In this document: one piece after another, positions 58,601 through 64,000 of the stretch
How the letters are laid out: the number at the start of each line of letters is the position of its first letter
Numbering within the stretch: the first letter of the stretch is position 1
Source of the DNA: Centroberyx gerrardi
Taxonomy: Eukaryota > Chordata > Actinopteri > Beryciformes > Berycidae
Assembly (NCBI RefSeq): GCF_048128805.1
Contig: NC_136005.1
Location: 8,547,504 to 8,611,503 of the forward strand
DNA length: 64,000 bases
Direction of reading: 5' to 3'
The notes under the pieces: model-generated
Databases searched by the model: none
What the model saw: the letters and a program-made list of their open reading frames with translations, nothing else
What the model was told of the DNA's origin: nothing
Made by a program: the position numbers and the translations under genes

Positions 58601-61600
58601 TAAATTAAGCACAGACTCAAGAAATCAGAAATGTAATGATACTCTAAAAATCTACAAATCTACATAGTCATATCTGCTTACTTTGCACTTAACATTTACA
58701 GTATGCCACATTCCCATCCTCTTGCTTGACCTAGTACTATTTTCTTTGCACCATGTTGCCTATATACCGCCTGGCTATATTTTAAACAAACTGAACGATG
58801 CTTTTGATCTTGTGTTACAAACTGAGTCAGCCCTGACAAAGCCCTACTTGGCCTTGCTGTGCAGAGCTGGCTAATGTCTCAGTATTAAAGCGGCCCAGTT
58901 CAAATTTGACGAAGCACTGACTCGGTGATCTAGAAACAACTGGGCCAACACACTGACCACAGACACTGCCAGGTGTAGACAGCATGCGACTGGCAACTGT
59001 TTCCCACACCACCCACTGACTAAATTAGCTCCAGTCCTCCTCCTTGCTATGACTGAATTAGACGCTCCTATCTTAGACTGACACTCATACACTGACCTAC
59101 TGCAAATGGTGACCATCAGGCCAACAGATCCCCCCCTCCCCACCCATACACTCTTATCTTCAGTCTGTCTGTGGGTATGCAGTGTGAGTGACCTACATCT
59201 AATGTGTTTTGCCCTCTACCACTGAATAGTCAATGTGTGTGAGGAAAACAATTTAATTTGTATTGTTTCCAATGTAAAGTTTTTGTTTTATGCAGTGTCT
59301 AAATTCTGTTTCAGAGGCCTTCCAACCCCACATCTTGCCAATATCTTGTATTTTTCACACTATTATTTTTTATTTTATGCTTGTCTTACTCCATTTAATA
59401 CCTTACACCATCTTACATTATCCTTCATATACCTTCCAGGATGGAGATGACACAATCCTGGTACGGGTGGTGCCGGCGAAGTCATCGCGACCTCCAGGCA
59501 GAATCAAGATGAACTTTGAGGATATGGAGAAGAACCGTGAGGAAGAGTTGCAGAAGAAGGCAGAAGAGGAGAAGAAGAGACGCTACGATGAACACAGACG
59601 CTCCTTCAGGGACGCCAAGCGACGCTCGGTGACTCAGCAGGTTGGACGAGGGGAAACAAATACCAACGCATGTTTGTGTTTAGAGACACTACTACATCTC
59701 CCATAGCCGTGTTTGTTGTTGATATTCAATTTCTCTTTAAAAGCTAGATTGTCCTGGGCCTTTAGCAACCAACATAATGATTGTTGATGTTTAATACTTT
59801 TTTTTATTAGACAAAAATAACAATACAACAACAAAACACAAAAACAGCAGCATAACAAACGTATAAACATCAGGAAAGAAAAAAAATACTATGTAGGCTA
59901 CATAACAACTGTAGGACAAAATATATTAACTATATACTGTATATGAGACCGATATATGCAAATATATGTATAAACATACACCTATAATCACATAAAAGGA
60001 ACAGTAAATAATTAAATATATTATAAGCTCTGTTTACAGTTATTAATCAATAAAGGCCAATAAAAAAAGACACCAAAAACAGTGGAGGAAGGAAAAGGAA
60101 GAAAATGTTTAACACTTCGTATCCTCAAACTCGTGGCTGTAGGACGAAGAGGAGAAAGCTGCAGAGAAGGAGCAGGTGACTCCTGGGAAGCTGAAGATGA
60201 CATTTGAGGAGCTGGAGAAGGAGAGGCAGGAGCAGAGAAAGAAGCAGGCGGAGGAGGACGCCAAACGTCGCCTGCTGGAGGAGAAGAAAGCCTTTGAGGA
60301 GGCCAAGCTGGAAATGGTAATCAGGAGTTCCAAGAGGGTCTTGGAAAGCTGCAAATTTTATAACAACACTTTGTTTTTGCAATACACAATGTCAACACAT
60401 TTTGGAGATACTCATCCTAACTTAAGACATGTATAGTATTTTATAATCAATCTAATTTCCCATGTATCCTGGTTTTGAAAGGCAGAGGTAACTTTCTGTT
60501 GTTATCACTTTAGAGATTAGACTAATGGATTATTCTCCAACAAGTGAGAGTTACAAAGTTGCTAACAGTGTTGAAAACATCTTCAGGCTTGAGAAATGTC
60601 TTCAGTTTTCATTTACACTTCACAAACACGTGACACATGCGCTTTTGTTGTGTATTGAAATTTGACGTTTGAACTGTTGATAACATAAACTGAGTTAAGT
60701 AGTGCTGATGGCATTTTTCTGTCTTCTCAGGGAGAAGATGAGGAGGACGGTCAGCAAGCTCAGGGAGAGAAGGACGAGGTCCGACCTGGAAAACTGAGGT
60801 TGAGCTTTGAGGAGCTGGAGAAGCAAAGGGTGGAGGGAGTCCGTAAGAAAGCAGAAGAGGAGGCCAAGAAACGAATGGAGGAGGAGAGAAGAGCTTTCGC
60901 CGAAGCCAGGAAGAGCATGGTCAATATGCTTCCCATGTGAAATATAAATATTCAATACAAAATAATGAAGTGAACACAGAGAAATTGTCTTAGAATTTAA
61001 GCCCTCTCAGTTTGCATACATATCCAATAGTAACATCATTAGAATTTATACTGAAATCTGATATTTAGCTTACATTTGGAGTGGCTGTCCTCAGTGCAAA
61101 CAGTAATTTTGTCTCGCTAATAAGGAGAGCCTCATTTAGAAAAGTGAAATGAAAACTGACAAAAGCTGATCACCATCAGTCAACTCTGAGCTACCAGAAG
61201 CTGAGCCTTTGTGTTCTCCTCCAGCTTGTAGATGAAGATGACGAGGTGCTGATGGCCATGCTGAACCTGGAGGGCGATAAGCCGGGGAAGCTGTGTGTCA
61301 GTTTTGAGGAGATGGAGCGCCAGAGAAGAGAGGAGGAGCAGAAGAAGGCAGAGGAGGAAGCCAAGAAGAGGCTGGAGGAGGAGAAGAAGCTCTTCGCCGA
61401 GGCTCGCAAGAGCATGGTAAGTCTGGATGAAAACATACAGCATGTACATATCTGGCTAAGCACTAACATGTCAGAAGTACGCTAGTGTTGCTCTGTCTTT
61501 AACTTGATGTGCTGCTGCTGTGCTGCTGGCCAGCTCTCCTCTCTGAAAAAGATCCTTACTCTCAAAGGGACTAACCTGGGTAAAAAAAGGTTAAATTAAA

Positions 61601-63672
61601 CAAATGAACACACATACATACTGTTGTAGCCAATTTTGATGTGCTGCAGGGAGTTAGGAACTGAGGAAGCCACACAGTTTTTCAACCGTGTGTGGGCGCC
61701 TGTGCTTTTTTGGTCCTGTCGTGTTGTTAGGTTTTTTTTGTTTTGTTTCATATCGAGCTCGTTTTTATATCACTCATTCAGTGCACCCGGCCTTTGTAGG
61801 TGACTTTAAATCTATATATATAAATAAAGTGTCAAACGCATATTCCATGGCAGACCTCATTTTTTGCACCACCACGCGTTGGAAATGCCTTCAAATTCCC
61901 TCAAGTGGCCTTTTTTGTTGTTCGATTGCCACTATACATACCTACAAACACACACACACACGCATGCAAACCTTAGATATATATTTTTATATTTGTTTCA
62001 TTGCAGCTACGCTTAAAATTTATTTTAGTGTTAGTTAAAAACATTATAAACAAATATCAGCTGCTTATGATTTCTTGCAGCCTATAATGATCTGCTTGAT
62101 CATTACTGTCATCTGACCACATAGACCAACCCAGTATTGATGCATTCAAAACTAACACCAATATTAACATTTGGCAATTCCAATTGGATGTGAATTAATC
62201 ATATTTGTTGATGGACTCGTATATTATTCTGATGGGCTCAAACGGTGCACCTGCACTGCTTTTCCAAATTATTTCTTTAAGAGCCCTGGCCTGGATCAGG
62301 AAAAGTCAGCATATGGAGATGGAAAAGTAAGATATTTTCAATTTCAAATGTTTTTTAAAATAACGAGAGGAGACAACTACTGTCCATATGCTACTATTAT
62401 ATTCACTGTAAGTACAAAGGTCAGAAAGGTATCCAGATGATGGTGTGGCTACTCTGCTTTTTTTTTTTTTTTTTTTTTTTGCTTGAATGCTGTTTTTTAA
62501 TGCTGTGTGAAACAGCAAGAAACGGCTCCTGCTTCGTTTTGGCCTGGTTTTAATAATTTATTTAAGGTTGAGTAAGTAGGTGGGCTTGAATTGTTTTGCT
62601 CTTTGATAAATTGAAGCCAGTACCCAATTGGATAATACTGATAGGCTGATGTGATAATGTGTTGACAAAATGAGATTGGCCTAGATTGTTCTGCTCTATG
62701 ATAAAGTGATTACTGCCTTAGATAACATTGATGATCCCATTAGGTATTGTGTTGGTAATCCAACATGGGCCTAATACTGGATGGAGCCAGTCAATTCATC
62801 CCCTAACATAGCTGTCTGTCTGTGTACATGTGTGTGCAGGTACCAGATGAGGAGCAAGGGATGGTGAAGAGTGAGTCTCAGGAGGCGCTGCACCCCAGGA
62901 AACTGGAGATCAACTTTGAGGAGCTGCTGAAGCAGAAGGAGGAAGCGGAGAGGAGACGCAAAGCAGAGGAGCGCAAAAAGAAAATGGAGCAGGAGAAGCA
63001 GGAGTTTGAACAACTTAGACAAGAGATGGGAGAGGTCAGTCTTAAGGATACAGTCTGGAATGTATGTGGACCATCTACATTCTGCGTATGTTCATCACAT
63101 AAGTTCTTGATGGCTTTGACTTGTAAGCTTAGTGGAACTTTCTATACAGGTCATGACTGAAAATGCAGGTCTGCTTTACCCACTCCAGTGTTTGCAAAAC
63201 ATAAATGTGAACACATCTTTTACAGCCGCAAACACATGCCAAATTAGTGTTTAGGGGTCATATACTGTCTGTCCCTGTATCAAAATCTAATAAATAATAA
63301 AATTCCAGTGTTACAACAGGGGGCACTATATTGCAATTACAGATTGGGTCCTCAAATTTTCTACATTGAACCTCCTGGTATGCAATTTATTTTCCCATCA
63401 TGTATGGTGTCCTCAAAGCTTCACCAATTAAATTGGTTTCTTTTTCATAGGATGAAGTGAATGAAAGCTCCGATGCTGTAAGCAAAGAGTATGAGGAGCT
63501 GACTAAGCTCAAGAGGACCGGCTCCATCCAGGCCAAGAACCTCAAGTCCAAGTTTGAGAAGATCAAGCAGCTGACCGACGAGGAGATTCAGAAGAAGATC
63601 GAGGAGGAGAGAGCACGGAGGAAGGCTATTGATGAGGAAATCAAAGAGAGGGAAGCTGAGAGGTTCCAGGAG
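55670..63672 (+). CDS. nexn: Nexilin (F-actin-binding Z-disc protein), 5' ten coding exons
   Basis: Exons in phase: 55670-56059 (exon from 55624), 56225-56422, 57387-57471, 57594-57742, 59440-59640, 60143-60316, 60731-60919, 61225-61416, 62840-63034, 63451-63672; 665 residues, no stop in the window, so the C-terminal Ig domain lies beyond. Nexilin binds actin and stabilises the cardiac and skeletal Z-disc and junctional membranes. Matches from memory: [114 protein letters not shown], and [20 protein letters not shown]. The protein is nearly all charged coiled-coil repeats of a [PG]KL-x-x-x-FEEx-E-x-x-R unit. Two oddities: exon one adds a 130-residue acidic N-terminus ([10 protein letters not shown]-type) I do not know from mammals, and there are three PGKL repeat exons before the PRKLEINF exon instead of two. 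Weak donors: 59641 GTTGGA, 60920 GTCAAT. Confidence 0.93.
56641..56967. mobile_element. Tc1/mariner-type MITE, copy 2, in nexn intron 3
   Basis: Starts CACTACCAGTCAGAAGTTTG and ends CCAAACTTTTGACTGGTA, inverted relative to the copy at 7610-7967. The flanking TA is lost on the left (AA). Its centre carries an inverted duplication (56750-56783 and 56788-56821) absent from copy 1. Confidence 0.8.
56750..56821. repeat. 34-bp perfect hairpin inside the MITE
   Basis: Left arm 56750-56783 and right arm 56788-56821 are exact reverse complements with a 4-nt loop. Arm starts TGCCTATGTATGAATTTC. Copy 1 has only one version of this segment (about 7797-7832). Confidence 0.9.
59785..60090. other. AT-rich low-complexity stretch in nexn intron 6
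   Basis: A T-run (59801-59808) followed by A-rich ACAAAAATAACAATACAAC sequence. The layout resembles the reversed A-rich tail of a retroelement, as does 4010-4090 in p3h2, but no diagnostic element sequence is visible. Confidence 0.3.
61515..61610 (+). mobile_element. LINE 3'-tail fragment in nexn intron 9
   Basis: CTGGCCAGCTCTCCTCTCTG followed by AAAAAGATCCTTACTCTCAA and GGGACTAACCTGGGTAAAAA, then AAGGTTAAAT. This is the well-known fish LINE 3' end of the type TTGGCCAGxTCTC...TCAATGGGACTTACCTGGTTAAATAAAGGTTAAAT. Only the tail is present, typical of 5' truncation. Confidence 0.65.
62459..62480. repeat. T homopolymer, 22 bp
   Basis: Uninterrupted T-run in nexn intron 9, the longest single homopolymer noted in the window together with 4010-4032. 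Confidence 0.95.
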
Positions 63673-64000
63673 GTATGAGCACCCGGACCTATTTTTCAAA
63701 GAGCACATGTACTCTTCAAGGGAAAACTGTAGGATCTCAGGAACAAATTTTACAAGCATGATTTGTGGAAAATAGCGAAAATTCTCGTCTCTACTTCACT
63801 CTTCACTCTCACTTTGATTCTAATGTAGTTGATTTTCATGTTTTGGCTTGAACTGAAGGTTTACATGGTCATTTATGTGTGGAGCAACTTTTATGACCCT
63901 AGAGTCCATTAAGCACATTCAAAATTCCCCTGGTCATCAGTTGGCAAATAAGTCTGTTTTCTAAAATCCTGAAATGTAACTTTTTGAAGATACAGGTTTT

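Overview
The window is ray-finned fish (teleost) nuclear DNA. The evidence is vertebrate-type split genes with canonical splice sites and long introns, dense CA/GT and GA microsatellites, and fish-type short DNA transposons (Tc1-like, hAT-like and piggyBac-like MITEs). I found no bacterial features, CRISPR array, rRNA or tRNA, and no retrovirus-like element.

Seven protein-coding genes lie head-to-head and tail-to-tail in strictly alternating orientation: p3h2 (+, 3' part, 324-5351), ccdc181 (-, 8304-13041), cpox (+, 15970-20902), prrg1 (-, 24394-26951), tmem47 (+, 32390-37878), tab3 (-, 40529-47175) and nexn (+, 55670 to beyond 63672). All exon models below were joined by hand from GT-AG sites (one GC-AG) with matching phase. 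Five are complete coding sequences: ccdc181 529 aa, cpox 458 aa, prrg1 211 aa, tmem47 181 aa, tab3 628 aa. p3h2 lacks its N-terminal half (297 C-terminal residues present). nexn lacks its 3' end (665 residues present, no stop).

The genes do not form one pathway. They cover collagen 3-hydroxylation in the ER (p3h2), a microtubule/cilium-associated coiled-coil protein (ccdc181), haem synthesis in mitochondria (cpox), a Gla-domain membrane protein (prrg1), a claudin-like junction protein (tmem47), the ubiquitin-binding TAK1 adaptor (tab3) and a Z-disc actin-binding protein (nexn). prrg1, tmem47 and tab3 all lie on human Xp21 as far as I recall, so part of the order is old vertebrate synteny.

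Between and inside the genes are interspersed repeats: two Tc1-type MITE copies (7610-7967, 56641-56967), hAT-type MITEs (18227-18626, 23123-23984, about 30363-31813, 41778-42353, 43147-43511), two piggyBac-type MITEs nested in two of these hAT copies, a MITE in prrg1 intron 1, a decayed Tc1/mariner transposase copy in tab3 intron 2, LINE pieces in cpox intron 4 and nexn intron 9, a 24-bp minisatellite in ccdc181, and an unclassified repeat shared by 14.9-15.2 kb and 53.0-53.2 kb. The gene-free stretches of 28.2-32.1 kb and 48.2-53.2 kb hold no coding gene I can support.

I did not find a new molecular system. The observations most worth a second look are an acidic 130-residue N-terminal exon and an apparent extra repeat exon in nexn, a GC-AG intron in ccdc181, repeated hAT/piggyBac nesting, and a 34-bp perfect hairpin inside one MITE.
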